Below are positions 1 to 12,706 of a stretch of DNA of 64,000 nt, piece by piece. The stretch is from Ophthalmolycus amberensis (taxonomy: Eukaryota; Chordata; Actinopteri; Perciformes; Zoarcidae), in assembly GCA_024529925.1 (NCBI GenBank), contig JAFEUB010001804.1, positions 1,071,501-1,135,500 of the forward strand, given 5' to 3'. The notes beneath the pieces were generated by a model that searched no databases, was not told the origin of the DNA, and worked only from the letters and a program-made list of their open reading frames with translations. A program made the position numbers and the translations under genes. Each line of letters opens with the position of its first letter. Positions within the stretch are counted from its first letter, which is position 1.

Positions 1-3000
1 TGCTGGGGGGGGGGTGCCGCGCCATATGTAGCCGGCTTTGGTACACACGGTCGGGGTGGCACGGCTCAGCTGACTGGATCCACGCCAGGGTTCAAGTGAT
101 CTGTTTTCATAGCACTCTGTAAACCACTTAAGCCCTCTCTGTGTCATTAGGTCTGATGATCTGGACTCATTAACTGGTTTTGTTCTGGTCCAGGGTTCAG
201 TTTGCACCGCGACGCATTACAGACGACCTACAGGCGAGGGATCATTTAAAAAAAAAAAAAATAAATAAACATCTGTGTGGATAGTTGGGGATCAGCTGGA
301 TTTTCCACACAGCAGATGTGTCAGTTATTAGTCTGTTTAGTGTCATTGTACACAGCTGATCATCTTTTTGGAAGTCCAAGCTAGGTCCGTCAAGTCCTCA
401 TTTTCATGACTTCAGTCTAACTCCAGGTCTAGTCTCAAGTCTACAGCTCTGCTTCTTAAGACATATGAAATGTTGAACATTCAGTTCAAGGATACTACAG
501 CTACAGAGTTCTCCATGAAACCCTTTGAACATGTATTCAATCTAACAATATACGGTTGCAGATATATTCTTTAATCTCCTGCAGGGTGCCGATGCATTGG
601 TCTTTGCACTTAACACAGGTTTCTTCCATTAGTGACAATTTAAGGGATGGTCATTATTCCTCTTACAGTCAACAGTTCTGAATAACAGCACGAGCTCAAC
701 TTCTACAATGGGAGTTGGCAAATGGCGAAAGTGGCGTCTTTCTATTATCACGTCAACATCATGACGCGTAACGCTTGTGAGAAGGACGAAAAGTATCACT
801 CGTGAAAAATGCACAGCGCAGCAAAGAACTGTGGGAAACGCGGTTATGCCAACATCATCATAATGGTAATAAGAAGAAGAAAACAACAAGCGGGTCATGT
901 CCTAGAGAGAAAAGATGGTAAAGCTGCTGCTGACTCATCTTTCCTGGTGCTCACTTCTCAAGATAAAGAGGTTTTAGAGGTGTTTTAAAGCCTTTATGAA
1001 GCCATTGTGCCGTCACATTTTCCCACAATTCCACACAGGAAGCCTCACGTGGCCGACTGTCTTCGGTTCTTCCGGTCTTTAGGAAATGAAAAGCTGTGCC
1101 AGGTCATGTTTTCGGACATTTTTCACAGTGGTTTGGTCAAGGGCAAAGTCAGCGGCCCGGGGATCATCAGTGGAGCTTTTAATCCCACACTGTGCTGCTG
1201 CCCCCCCCCCCCCCGGCTGGTACAGCATGGTGACATCAAACGGATGAACTGTAACGTGACTGGAGCTCACGACCCGACATGAGGTAGATCTACTGCACCT
1301 CCACCAGCAGGGTCACAACCGGAACATGACGGAAACAACTAACTGAACAGAACTAACCGTTCATCTTCATTTCACACGGATCATTTGTTCTCACCTAGAC
1401 TTGGGTAGATACTTCTCTGAATTAAAAATGTATTAAATTCCTGAGTTGGAATAAAATAAGCCTGGTATGCATGCACTCCGGTTAGACATAATAGAACTCT
1501 GTGAAACCAGGTAAACGCTTCGGAATCCTTCACTGTATAAACTGGAAGCTTTTTATTTATTCTTTATTTTGCGCCAGGTAAAAATTGTTGCATTCAAGTG
1601 CAGTATTGCTCAAGGGTTCAAACACCTGTAATTAGTTCTGTCCAATTTCGTGTCTTGGCAACTGTGGTAGTTTCTGCCCAGTTTGAATGAAGTGTGTTTT
1701 ACGACGACCAACGAGGTAAAATCACTGTTTTCTGACTGGAGTCTGGTGGCTTTGAACAGAGCATTCGTATGTTCTATACGTTTATAAATTATACATTTTC
1801 ATACATCCGTCAGTGTTACCGCTCACCACCCTTCGGCCCTGATCCTACATACAGTCTTGGTCATGTGACGCTATGATCCTTCCTCATTATCAGATTGAGC
1901 TTAATGTCCCTTTCATGCTGCAATTATGTCGCTCTTTTGAACAAAATGTGGCCAAAATGAAAAGTGGGAGCTTTTCCTTTTGAAGATGTGGCACATTTCT
2001 GGTGGTGAACATGTTAATCTGTATGACTGTAACGGCAGCGGCAGCAGGTCCCCCCCCCCCCCCCCCTCATCAAAGGCTGCAGCACACTAATAACGGCCAT
2101 TTGTGCGATGGATTGAATAATATCCTGAGCACACTGCAGCACTGAAAGGACATCAGGACTAGATTAAAAACAGGCTGACAGATTGGAGTCAGTCAACAAC
2201 TGCACTGATTGAGCTCAAATCATATTACAGTTGGTCGGGTTTTTTTTGTTTGACTTTCTCTTCACATCTAACGTTGAGTTTAACCACATTTCATTCTTTA
2301 ACACACTTAACTGGTTTTTGTTAAATACTTTGTCAATGACTAAACTAACTGAAACAATCACTCTCCTCTGGTTTCCAAAGTAAAAACACAGATTAACCAA
2401 AGTGAAACTGTTCAAACGTTCTTGTTGTAGAGCATGTCATCGTCTCATTTCGACATCAGTGGACACCTAAAGTTCGACTTTACAGCAACCAACGTTTATT
2501 TTCATTGAAGATTAATCTGTTGAATATTTCCCCAATTATTGATTAGTTGATCTATAAAAAGTCCGAAAAATGACTCAGGATGAGGTCCTCAAATGTCTGT
2601 TTGTGTCCACACCTCAAATATATTCAGTTTACTGTCATAGAGGAGGAAGGAAACCAGAAATATTCACATTCAAGAAGCTGGAATCGGAGACTTTTTTCCT
2701 TAAAAAATGACTCAAACCAAATAAGCCATTATCTAAACAGTTGTCTATTAGTTTATAAGTCGACAACTACAGTTGCAACTCTATCAGCATTGATGCCTGG
2801 CATGACTATAAGATGCATCAAATCCTAAGCACAACGTCGCCCCTTTTTTCACCCCGAAAGTACGCGTTTCCAAAGAAAACCACTTCCTGAACCAGACCAG
2901 CAGCAGACACTTAATCCTATCATGTGCGACGGGTCAACGTCTCGTTAAATCCGTCCGCCTCGATGCTCAAACACGGACACTATAGCCCAGACTGCTCCGG

Positions 3001-5384
3001 AGGAAAACTCTGCGCTGCGAGGCTGAGAATGGAAACCTGCGGTGTGGACGCAGCGATCCAGACACCCGATATCCTCCCGGAGGGTTTCTGAGCGTTAGCA
3101 ACAGTCAGAACAGAGACAAACTCTCGTGGTTCTTCTGGCCTGCCAACGCTTATGTCACTTGTGGGTTTACAGCGTTAAGCCGCCAGACGGTTTTCCAGTC
3201 AAAGGGTGTCATTTTAAAAGGCTTGCCATGCTGAGTCAAATGGGTGAGAATCTACCCTGTGATCTGTGGGAGGAACAGAAAGAGCAGTGGAGTTTCACTT
3301 CTCAACACGTTCAGAGACTTTAAAGTGACAAAAAAAAACTCAAACTGTGTGAACACTCATCCCAGTGTCATCATCTGCCTGATTCCACAGCTATGAGACG
3401 GATCGAGCCCTTTAGAAGTGGACCATTCCTCTTTCTGCAGGAAGCATTCCTCCCTAATGACAGGGGAAGCTACACGCACAAACACTAAAGCAGGGAAACA
3501 ATCTTACATTCAGGCCTCTTATTGTGGCGGGATGACCGGAAAAAAAGCTTGCTGGGTGGGACTCGGGCAATAAACACAGATATGAGGCGATTAAATGACA
3601 TGGGTGTTGTTTGTTTTTGAGGCAGCGTGTTTTGTTGTGGGTGAGAAGTTCATGAGGAGCTCTGAGTTTTATGTATTTCTGTTTTTAGCGTTTTAGATCA
3701 AAGCCTGAAGAAGACAGAATGAGAACTGAATGTGTGGCCTCGTTTCCAGCACAGAGGCACGATCCACCCTCAGATACCACCAGAGCTCCTAGCATCATGA
3801 CACACCGACTTCAACCAGTGTGAAGAACTGGGTCCAAAAATAAAGAGTGTATTGAGATATCACATTGCCACATTTAATTCTGCCAAATGGAACTTGGCAT
3901 CACTTGACTTTTCTCAGAAAGTGACAGTTGTTTTCTAAATCTCTTGAGGACAAATAAAAAGCGAAGCAGCTCTTCACCTGCCTCTCCACTACACAGAGAT
4001 ATTCTCCTGCGCTCCTGTCTGCTCACGCTGAATTATTGACAAGGAGGCGAGGATACGGGACGACTTCTAGGTCACTATCACTACAACAGCAAGAGACTGC
4101 TGCAAAGTTAGAGCGCGAACGGGAAAAGAGTTCAATTATTTATCCATCTTGACTTCCTGCCTTCACATATTTGTTCCTTAAACGAAGGCTGAACAACAAA
4201 CCAAACTCCCAAAAGATGAATTATGTAAACTTTAAGATTACAGTGCAGTCACATTATTACAAATACTTTATTTTTGAATTAATTTGAGCGAATATTTGCC
4301 AGTTACGTTGAATTATGGTGGAATAAACGTAATTTTAGAGGTAATTAAGAGATATTAGATTGTTCCTCATGCTGCTGTGCTCCCAGTCTCATCCAGAGGA
4401 CCTTACACGTGCAGCACCCAGCTGGGTTCAAGGGTTATCTGCTGCTACCCGACATCGAGCTACGAGTTTTCTTAGGTCTGACTTTCATCTCCTCAGATTT
4501 ATGCTCTGAGCCTCCTCCACCAGTCAGCTGGAGCTCGGCACTGAAGTTTCCCTCCCTGTCCTGCAGGGCCTGGTGCCTGCTGGGACAGCCATGGCAGCCT
4601 GCAGGCAGCTTCTTCTCTGAAAGCTCAAAACTATAATGCAACAGAACTTTTTTTTTCTGTGCTGTTGCTCTTCCTCCTCTTCTTGCATTTGATGCATCAT
4701 CACCTGAACTCTCATCGTGCGTCTGCACACTCCAGCTAACCCTCTCTGCCATCACAGTGAGCTCATTACAAGTCGAACAAAGAGGGCACTTTTTGGTGTT
4801 TTTGTCGTTCAGAGACACTATAAAACAAGTGTATAGTGTGAGCTGATAGGACTTTTCCTGCTCTGCACCGGAGCCTGAACGCCTCAGACCCACTTTTGCA
4901 GCCTGCTGGCTAACTTGCTAGGAGGCTAATCTCTGCTGACAACTTCCAGAGGCATGACCTGAGGTCTTCCAACCGGGTTGCCAAGTCGTTAACCGTTTCT
5001 TTTTGCACATTTATGCTTCTACGGTGCAACAAACCCGCGGACTACTCCGCTCGGTGCCACAGTTCGAATCCCAGAGGAAGTTTTGCCACAATGGCGGTGC
5101 GCCTTTCTTTGAAAAAAGAACCCCAGAAAAAAGCAGTGACACACTGCGAATAGCACGCGCACGCACAATGTGTGTGCTCGCGAGCTGAACTAACTGTGCA
5201 ACGCGAGCCTAGAGGCATCAGAAAAACGGGCACCCACTCCGTTCCCTCTGCTTTGCGTTTAATTCCAAGTTAGCGCCATATTGAGTGCGCACTCGCAGGA
5301 ACCCCCACCGGAACATTGCAACATTGTTTCCAGGAACACAAAAGCCGCAACAAAAAAACAACAACAAAAGTAGCCGCCACTCAC
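1..5384 (-). other. pard3: pard3 intron 1 (partial), no exon seen
   Basis: This stretch lies downstream, on the minus strand, of the splice donor of pard3 coding exon 1, so it should be the first part of intron 1; the next exon is outside the window. I found no coding exon on either strand. It holds poly-C runs near 1201-1214 and 2050-2066 and a short CAAGTC-type degenerate repeat near 375-440, similar to the larger one inside crem (13230-13600). The open frames here are short, low complexity or without recognisable family features. Confidence 0.6.
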
Positions 5385-5504
5385 CTTGGCGATAGCCTTC
5401 TTGTATCTCATGGCAGCCTGCTGGATGAGTGTGAGCACTTTAATGTTTCCATCCCCGCACGGCACCACCACCCGGGTCCTGCCGAAACACACCGTGACTT
5501 TCAT
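5385..5504 (-). CDS. pard3: Par-3 polarity regulator, coding exon 1 (N-terminus only)
   Basis: Reading the minus strand from the ATG at 5504, 40 codons give MKVTVCFGRTRVVVPCGDGN followed by an IQQA...YKKAIAK segment, then a GT donor directly after AAG (exon edge 5385). This is the start of the N-terminal CR1/PB1-like oligomerisation domain of PAR-3, and human PARD3 also breaks after ...KAIAK. PAR-3 is the scaffold that self-assembles and recruits PAR-6 and atypical PKC to apical junctions. PARD3B differs more in this segment (as I recall it), so PARD3 is favoured, and the crem-ccny-gjd4 neighbourhood agrees. Only exon 1 is present; the remaining exons lie beyond the left edge. The gene is divergent to crem, about 5.3 kb away. 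Confidence 0.93.
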
Positions 5505-5880
5505 GCTTTCGGTGTCCGAGATCCTGCCCAGATTCGGAGTACAAACCGAGACGAGGAAAAGGAGGAGGAGGAGAAATCCGTGCGAAAATAAAAAAGGAGC
5601 ATGGGTTTTCCCGTTTGTTCGGCTTCCCGCGGCTGTCCCGGTATTCCTTTATAAAAAGCGAGGACTAAAGATCTTTCCGCTTCTCCCCGCCGGGCGACAT
5701 TGTTTTCTGTGTGTTTTCAGACCACCTGTTTAGCTTCTCCCTCCCTCTCGCTCTCTCTCTCTCTCTCTCTTTCTCTCCCTTCTTCCCTCTCTCTCGATCC
5801 CGATCCCGTCTCTCTCTCTCCCTCTGTGCTGAGCTCATGCTCGGTCATATGTTGCGTTCAGGTGTATTTAGGAACGTTGG
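5505..5880 (-). promoter_or_regulatory. pard3: pard3 5' UTR and proximal promoter region
   Basis: This is sequence immediately upstream of the pard3 ATG on the minus strand. It is GC-richer than its surroundings between about 5440 and 5700 and contains a long pyrimidine (CT) tract on the plus strand. No transcription start can be fixed from sequence alone; the assignment rests on position next to the first coding exon. Confidence 0.45.
5743..5826. repeat. imperfect (CT)n pyrimidine tract
   Basis: Near-continuous CT dinucleotides interrupted by short TTC/CGATCC pieces. It sits 240-320 bp upstream of the pard3 start codon, so on the pard3 strand it is a GA-rich (GAGA-like) tract in the promoter or 5' UTR. 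Confidence 0.85.
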
Positions 5881-5998
5881 TTTTCAACCCCCAACGTGAG
5901 TGGCAAAGAGCAAGAAGAGTCCTAAATTCAAATATGAGCAAACTGTCAGTATGACGAGGAGAAAGCAACAATATATATATAATACTACATTCTATTTG

Positions 5999-6762
5999 TA
6001 TAGTAAAACAATATAAACAAAGCAAATAAATGCCATTATAACGGTAAAAAAGCATGTTTTGTCATATGATTCAACTCTTAACACAGCACTTGCTGCAGCT
6101 GTTCTCTCTTGTATTCTAGGGGATGTTTCCTTTAGAATATAGGAAACATATTTTATATATATATATATATATATGATGATGGTACACATGATGGTACGCT
6201 TTACATTTTGTTATTTCTTTAAAGAAATGATGATGAAGGCACTTGCAAATGACAACATGGTAGAGTTGTTTTGAATCAATTCAGTCCCCAGTTCGGGATC
6301 AAATTAAAATGAAAAAAGTAGCTTCATGGTCATCAACCACTCTTCTATTTACCTGAAATGTTGTCATACAGATTTGGGTCAAAATGAATCACACTTTTGC
6401 ATTTTTTGCAATGTTTGTTGAGTTGAAACTCTCTGAGAAAACTTCATAACCTACTGACGACGGAGTGCGCCTTATTAATATCTGGGATATAAAAATGCAA
6501 AATAGGAATAGTGCTTTATCAGCAGAGATGTGGCATTTAGGGACCAGCCAGTGTTATGAGCCGACATTTCATTCCTGGTAATCTGTAAATTATAAACTCT
6601 TGTATCAAATAACTTTTTCTCTCAGTCTGTGTAGCCTGCATTTAAAGGAAACATCCGCTAAAGAGAGAACAGCTGCTGCAGCAAGAGTTGAAGCACATGA
6701 CTACAATACTTTTTACTGTTATAATGGCATTTATTTGCTTTATTTATAATGTTTTACTGTTT
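5999..6762. repeat. imperfect long inverted repeat (fold-back element)
   Basis: The left arm (about 5999-6140) and right arm (about 6640-6762) are reverse complements. For example the stretch containing AAATAAATGCCATTATAAC in the left arm matches GTTATAATGGCATTTATTT in the right arm, and GGATGTTTCCTTTA (6120-6133) matches TAAAGGAAACATCC (6642-6655). The inner spacer is about 500 bp and includes an (AT)n run at 6152-6174. The arms show scattered differences, so it is not recent. It may be a fold-back transposon or two opposed copies of one interspersed repeat. Confidence 0.75.
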
Positions 6763-6836
6763 CTGTTTTCACCATGTTAAGTGCTTTTGAGTACCGTTTA
6801 AAGTGCTTTACAAATAAAATGTATTATTATTATTAC
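6762..6836 (+). mobile_element. retroposon 3' tail (L2/SINE-like)
   Basis: The sequence runs into AAAGTGCTTTACAAATAAAATG followed by a (TTA)n run. This form, a short conserved 3' end followed by ATT/TTA triplets, is typical of fish L2-type LINE and derived SINE 3' tails. No body of an element is recognisable upstream; it abuts the right arm of the inverted repeat. Confidence 0.5.
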
Positions 6837-6839
6837 TAT

Positions 6840-9800
6840 TATGCAGCCTGGATATAAATGAGTGAACACATCCATTCGGCTACGTGACAGCTGTTGCTGC
6901 AGCATTAAGTAGCCTCCAGCCTTCAGCTCTGTCCTGTGCCTATTTTCCTTCTTACATGGTTGTGAGCAAGTTCCAATAAATACTTCAGAATCCTGCATTT
7001 GGGACTTCCAACATTCGATTCTCGAGTTTACGAGAGGTACATGAAGGCAGCAGAGGAGCAGGGAGGGCCACAGTTGCAGTGTGGCCCCCCGCTGTGGTCA
7101 CGACGGGTAATGTTTTGGCGCGCAGGGAGGCAACGGTCAGCAGTGGTTAAAATAAAAAGATATGAAAATCAATAAAGTGACTGAAAACAATGCAGATTAT
7201 AAATACTGCAGCTTTTAGATGTGTCCTCACAAGAATATAAAGATCAGTAAAGTCCTCTAGAGTGTTATTCTTCATCTTTTCTTCCACTTTGTTTGGGTTT
7301 GAGTTTAGGTTTAATGTTAGAATTAGGATTAGGATTGTTAATGAGACAAACTTCAAACGTATATATAGTAAGCCTATATATATTATTACTGCACTTAATG
7401 ATACATCATCATTGGTTAAAAAGCCACAGGTCTTCTTGTGCACCTGCTGCTTTCCTACATCGTTCCACCGAGGACCAAACCTTGTCCAGACCTGGACCTG
7501 GACCCGGACCACATGGATGGACTTGTACCACTGAACACGTCTAAGACTAATCCTCCTGAGCCAGTAGATCATATATCATAATTGTTCAAACTAGATTTTT
7601 TTAAAAGGGCTTTGACACAAGGTTTGAGAGCACATAAAGAGAGGATAACCACTGCATTTAAAGTATGTGGAAAGCGTGTGTTGGTTGAAAGGGGGCCGCT
7701 CCTCCATCTAATGCCAGCGTGCAGCTGTGTGGGACTATTTTAACTCTTGCACACAGCTGGAGCGCTCACAGACCACCGACCACGGCCTCAGCAGCTGTCA
7801 CAACGCATTAAACAGACTCAGTTTGGGAGAATATGAGCACGCGTTCAAAGTGGAGTTGTCTATTTTAAGTGACGGAGGACTGTTGTAGCATCACAATAGA
7901 CTCTACATGTGAGACATTCAGTGGATGTTCTGGCACAGCAGCAGAATGTGCTTCACTTTTCTCCTTTTACGCTGTAAACAGAGTGAAGTAGAGGTCAAAG
8001 GTGAAGGGAGTGTCCAGGGAGACTTTTGTATAACTCAAGGTCCTTGGAGAGACGATGTATTACATTGTTTACTCCAAAGAACAATAGAGGAGAAATCTAC
8101 TTCATCAAACACAAAATAATTCATTTATGCTATAAAAACACTTTTTTTAAAGTTGCTTGGTCATCAGTTTAAAACTAAATTATAATATGAAAATAAAAAA
8201 AGTCTTTTTTCCAGAGCTTTCAACTGAAATCTCAGCTGCGTACTGCATACAACATATTGTACATGTTGATATCTGTCAGATTATGTGAGTTTGTGTCTGA
8301 CACATTTGATTCAGTAGTGACCTCTTGTGGTGCTCAGCGGACAGTCACTGCTTTCACCAGGATTTAAACTTCTTAGTTATTATTTACAAACCTCATTTGG
8401 TGAAACCTTCTCTTTTAAAGAAAGAACTTATTTAAATTAGACCCACTTATTAGTCTATTTAATTATAAACACTTTAATATTCAGTGTGTATTTAATCTTG
8501 TCATATTTATTATCATTGTTATTGTCATCATCACTATTACTAATGATATTATTATTATTTTCCTCAAATACAACTAGTAATCTACCTAAAAACGCTGAAT
8601 CAGACAGCAACAGTTCTCAGATGCAGGTTGGATGAGAACACATCATAGAGAATTCAAACTAATTATATTTAATTGTATTAAACACGGATCATCAGTTACA
8701 TTTTAAATATCCCGCAGCCTCAAGTGGTCTGAGATACTAAAATATACTGCTAGAAATACAGAAGTCATATAATTATATCCTCTCAGATATTATGTGATTG
8801 TTTGAAGCTGACCCGTCTGTAATGACTTGTGCTTTATGACTTTATGTAAGTGTGTGTGTGTGTGTGTGTGGGGGGGGGGTCAAGCAGCTTGACTTCTGGG
8901 AGATGTTATGCCAGAAGGGACTGTGAATTTGAACAAATGAGGTGAGTTAAGCTCACGAACAGACGCCCGTATAGCTCTTTGTTGGTAATTATCAGCATGT
9001 CATGTGTTACGCGTTCATCCCGGGCTAATTTTGTGCTAAAGAGCTGTCTGGCCCAGGTCACATGGCTCCCTGCTGTCAGGCCTTCGTGCCCCCTCCGCCC
9101 CCCCGAGGGTCCCCCTTCTGCTGCTGGTGCTCGACCATCTGCAGCCTCCATCCTCCATCCTCTGACCCGCAGGACAGGCCGAGTTTGGTGCAGGAGGATG
9201 AGGAGGATGGGGAGGAAGGACCAGAGGGTGAGTGGTGGGGAAACAATAACTGATGTTATATATACTGTGTATATATAACGCTTCAAATTTAGACAAATTA
9301 GTTTTATAAAATGATGGATGGCAAAAGAAATTCTGGAGGAAAATGTAAGCTTTGCAGCCAAATAATGATAAATATGTATTCTATATATGTATGTGTGTGT
9401 CATATATGCAATAAGAAATGAAATATGTTAAGAATTACAATTTAAATTCATAAATGATACATAAGAGACAGCAGGATAGATGAGAATACATGGAGGAATT
9501 TATGGAAAGTTAACACATGACTAGTTTTTATCATGACATTGTAAAAAATATAGAGAATAAAGGAACATTTGTCTCCAAAACTGGAGTGTTTTATGCATTT
9601 ACAATGTACAAAATTGTACAAAAAACACCTCATTCACAGCTTTTTGCCGACTGAGGCACTTTTTGGCCACACTGTGGCAGATTAACGGAGGCACTGTGGT
9701 GACGCGGAGCAGTGCTCTGATACCAGCAGGGACACGGTCTGCACAGGACCTCTTCTGGCATGCAGGGGGACAGATGGTGGCTCACATCTAAATAAAGCAA

Positions 9801-10420
9801 GTCAGCAAGTACAGATCAGATTCCACAGTACACGCACCTTCATATCAGAAGGAAACGATACGTAGGGAGTGGAGGAAAAATACATATCGCAGATTGTAAT
9901 GGTCTTTCAACGAAGGCTTTTTTAAATGATCATAGACTGCCATATACTTTGTTGTTACTGTATGCTCTTTTAAACTTACTCAGTTATAATTCAGTCATGA
10001 TGCAGGATGTTTAAAACCTCCATGAAACTAACCTCTCACCAACTCCACTTTTCAAACTCTCTGAATACAGAAACTCAAGAATGAAGACTTTGTAGAGACA
10101 TTTGCTTAAATGGATGTCGTACGTTTCCGATAGTGGTTCCGACATTATTAGATTTGCTCTCTGTATTGTTTACTGCTGCTAGAGAGAAACGTGTTCTACA
10201 TTAAGGCTAAAACACTTACTATTGCTTCTGTGCTTAAAATAAAATGTTATATGAGCCTGAATGTTTGGTTGAATTGATCCTGTTGCATGTCTGCTTTTTA
10301 AAGTGCTGTTGCTTCTGTCAGCCAGTAGATGGCGACATTGATCTGTATTGATCTGTGTAAACATGTGACTCATCATAGAAACACTGAAAAATATCCTAAA
10401 TGTATGTGGACATTAATAGT
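6840..10420. other. pard3/crem intergenic DNA
   Basis: No gene recognised. It is AT-rich with a TG tract followed by a G run at about 8850-8878. A GC-rich island at about 9060-9235 has exon-like edges and is listed separately. Confidence 0.5.
9080..9227 (+). other. orphan exon-like GC-rich island
   Basis: A CTGTCAG acceptor-like edge at 9073-9079 and a GTGAGT donor at 9228 bracket 148 bases that stay open in one frame, with a Pro-rich start and an acidic end (QEDEEDGEEGPE). The surrounding DNA is AT-rich. I do not recognise the peptide, and no neighbouring exon joins to it. It could be an alternative upstream exon of crem, an unrelated small gene, or a chance GC-rich patch. Confidence 0.2.
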
Positions 10421-10424
10421 ATAA

Positions 10425-10445
10425 TGACGTCTATCGTCTACGTCA
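10425..10445. promoter_or_regulatory. inverted pair of CRE half-sites upstream of crem
   Basis: TGACGT at 10425-10430 and ACGTCA at 10440-10445 face each other across 9 bases, about 400-600 bp upstream of the presumed crem first exon. CRE half-sites bind CREB/CREM/ATF bZIP dimers. Function is inferred from motif and position only. Confidence 0.35.
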
Positions 10446-10799
10446 TATTATTGCTAACTTGAATTGCTTTTTGTTGTGTGAATTTACATTTGAGTATTTA
10501 AATGCCCTACCTCTAAAATGATAGACACGTTGTAAGACATTTATTTAACGTAATGTCATTTAAGATTCATATCTATATCTATATCTTCATACAGACAACT
10601 GATCTGTACTGATAAGAACACCTTGTGCAGTTGAGTTGAACTGTATCTCGGCCTACTGCTCAATGTGGTTTGGTCCAAAACACAGTAAAAGATCTTTAAA
10701 ATAATACATTTATATAATATAATATACAAATGTGTATAAATATTATATATTTAAATAAATGTATATAAATATGTAAGTGTCAATTTACTGATATATTTT

Positions 10800-11060
10800 G
10801 TCCGATACAGCATTTAAAATATTCAGAGAAAGAAGATTTCGCCCGTTGGTCGTTTTGCAGCCGCGCATAGCGAACGCGGAAGTAGGCGGAGGTGAACCGT
10901 CTCGCTCCACCTACGCACTCTTCGACGTTAAACTGACCTGTCGGGTCGACATTTTCGGCACAGCATCGTCAGCGCTGACGTGGAACTACGTGAGCAAAAG
11001 GCGCGAGGCCGTCCAACCCATTGCTGTAATTAGTGACGAGTCTGACTACGTATAACTTCG
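10800..11060 (+). promoter_or_regulatory. crem: probable crem main promoter (P1) and untranslated first exon
   Basis: A CpG-rich patch (about 10850-11050) in AT-rich surroundings ends with a strong donor, CTTCG|GTAAGT, at 11060/11061. It contains TGACG half-sites near 10976 and 11032. The first coding crem exon begins with an acceptor at 12697 and has 10 untranslated bases before its ATG, so an upstream non-coding exon is required; this is the best candidate. The transcription start is not determinable here. Confidence 0.5.
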
Positions 11061-12706
11061 GTAAGTCACTGCAAAGCTGTCACTTTTCCTCGCTCGGCGC
11101 CAGTCGGGCAGAGAGTCGTGTGACAAGTGTTGCAAAACAAACCGTTAATTAAAACTCTTTGTTTTCTGAAGCAGGCCGGTGAATTATTAGACGATCAACA
11201 TGGTGTTAAAAAAAGAGTTGTCGGTCAGCTGCGGTCGCAGCAGTTCCTTTTTTTTTGTTTAAGTTTACGGAGCTGCGTCAAGGCAGACGGAGTCACGCGT
11301 TGGTGCGAAAATGTGTCCCTTCAAAATAAAAGATTATATATTGGAAAAATATCATTGCTTCATTTTTGTCCATCGCAAATTCCTCCTAAATTTATGATTT
11401 CTTTATTCCTCAATTGCGCTAATAAGATAATATACAGTTAAAATTAAAAGTCTTAATTTGGAATTAATTGGGGAAGTGATAGTACACCTTTATTTTCACT
11501 TTGCTAAAAAAAACGGAAGTCACATTCGCCTTCAAGACGTGCTTTGAGTGAGTCTGTTCCACTTGAACAATTCTAAGCGGGCTTTATGTTATTTGAAAGA
11601 GACAATAAACCAGAAGTGGACATTGTGTTTACAACATGTGGTTTTACAGAGACATTTAAAAATGAGTGTATATTTTGTCCTCTGCTCCGACACTGCAGGG
11701 TTTATTCTAAAACTTGGGACTTTGGGGAATTCCATTGCCTACAGTGCACCATGAGAACACTTCCAAATCTAATGTCTCACTCGTTCAGTAGCAGATAAGA
11801 ACACTGCATTACCTTGAGAGTGTGCGTGTGCTTGGAACTAATCTGCATTAAACGGGCCCCGTAGCTGGACATGGGGAGGGCCCCTCATGGGGAAATTAAA
11901 AAGCAGTATTTGGCCTCTGATCTGCTGCTGACGTCAGTGATCCCTTAGCCTTCGAATTCAATGACATCTTTTGTTCATCATCTCTGGTTCAAACCAGTCT
12001 GTGACGACGTGATATTAAAATCTACGTAAAGACATTTCTCATTCTTTTTCCACTTTTCTTTTCTTGTTATTTTGCCAGAAAGGATGTAGAATCTGTTTAA
12101 CTGGTGTTGGAGTTTGTAACAGACTCCTGGAGTGTGAAAACGTGCCTATTGGAGTTGAGGCTGCCAGCCCCGCCGGGGTGGCTGCTGCCGCACACAATGA
12201 GCATGAGTAATGCATTGTTATGTAATACATATTTGTCCCAAGCTGTATAAACAATCACTGCCAACGGAGATCTTCAGACAAATCGTTTTTTTGACTCGCA
12301 AGCAAACGATCCAGTGTACTGAATCCATCGTGCTTAGTTATTCAAAAAAAATGTTTTCAAGGAAAGGTTTTCATTTACTCACATTAGTTAAAAAAAGACT
12401 TTAAAAAGTGACGACTTTTCAGTTTACGACTTTAAACGTGTGTTCCACGAAGACCATTTTAAAATGTGACAATGAAACTCCATTAAAACAGACATCAATA
12501 AATACTTCAAAGTGGGAAAACAGCTCAAGAATATAATATATTACGGTATATAAACTTGAGGCGGGTGAGATCCTGTTTGACAACGAGTCTTTGGCATCAC
12601 ATGTAACAGTTATGGTACAAGTGGTGCTGGAGAGAACAGACTGAAGGCCTTGGTCAGCCTCCGCGGTGGTAATGACTGCTCTGTCTGCCCGTCTAGGTGA
12701 CTGACT

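Noticed and set aside
4435..4893. 152-codon minus-strand open frame
   Set aside because: No recognisable domain, low-complexity Gln/Lys/Glu runs, and it lies in pard3 intron 1 without splice context.
8906..9403. 165-codon minus-strand open frame over the GC-rich island
   Set aside because: Composition-driven and with no family features; the plus-strand exon-like edges are slightly better but also weak.
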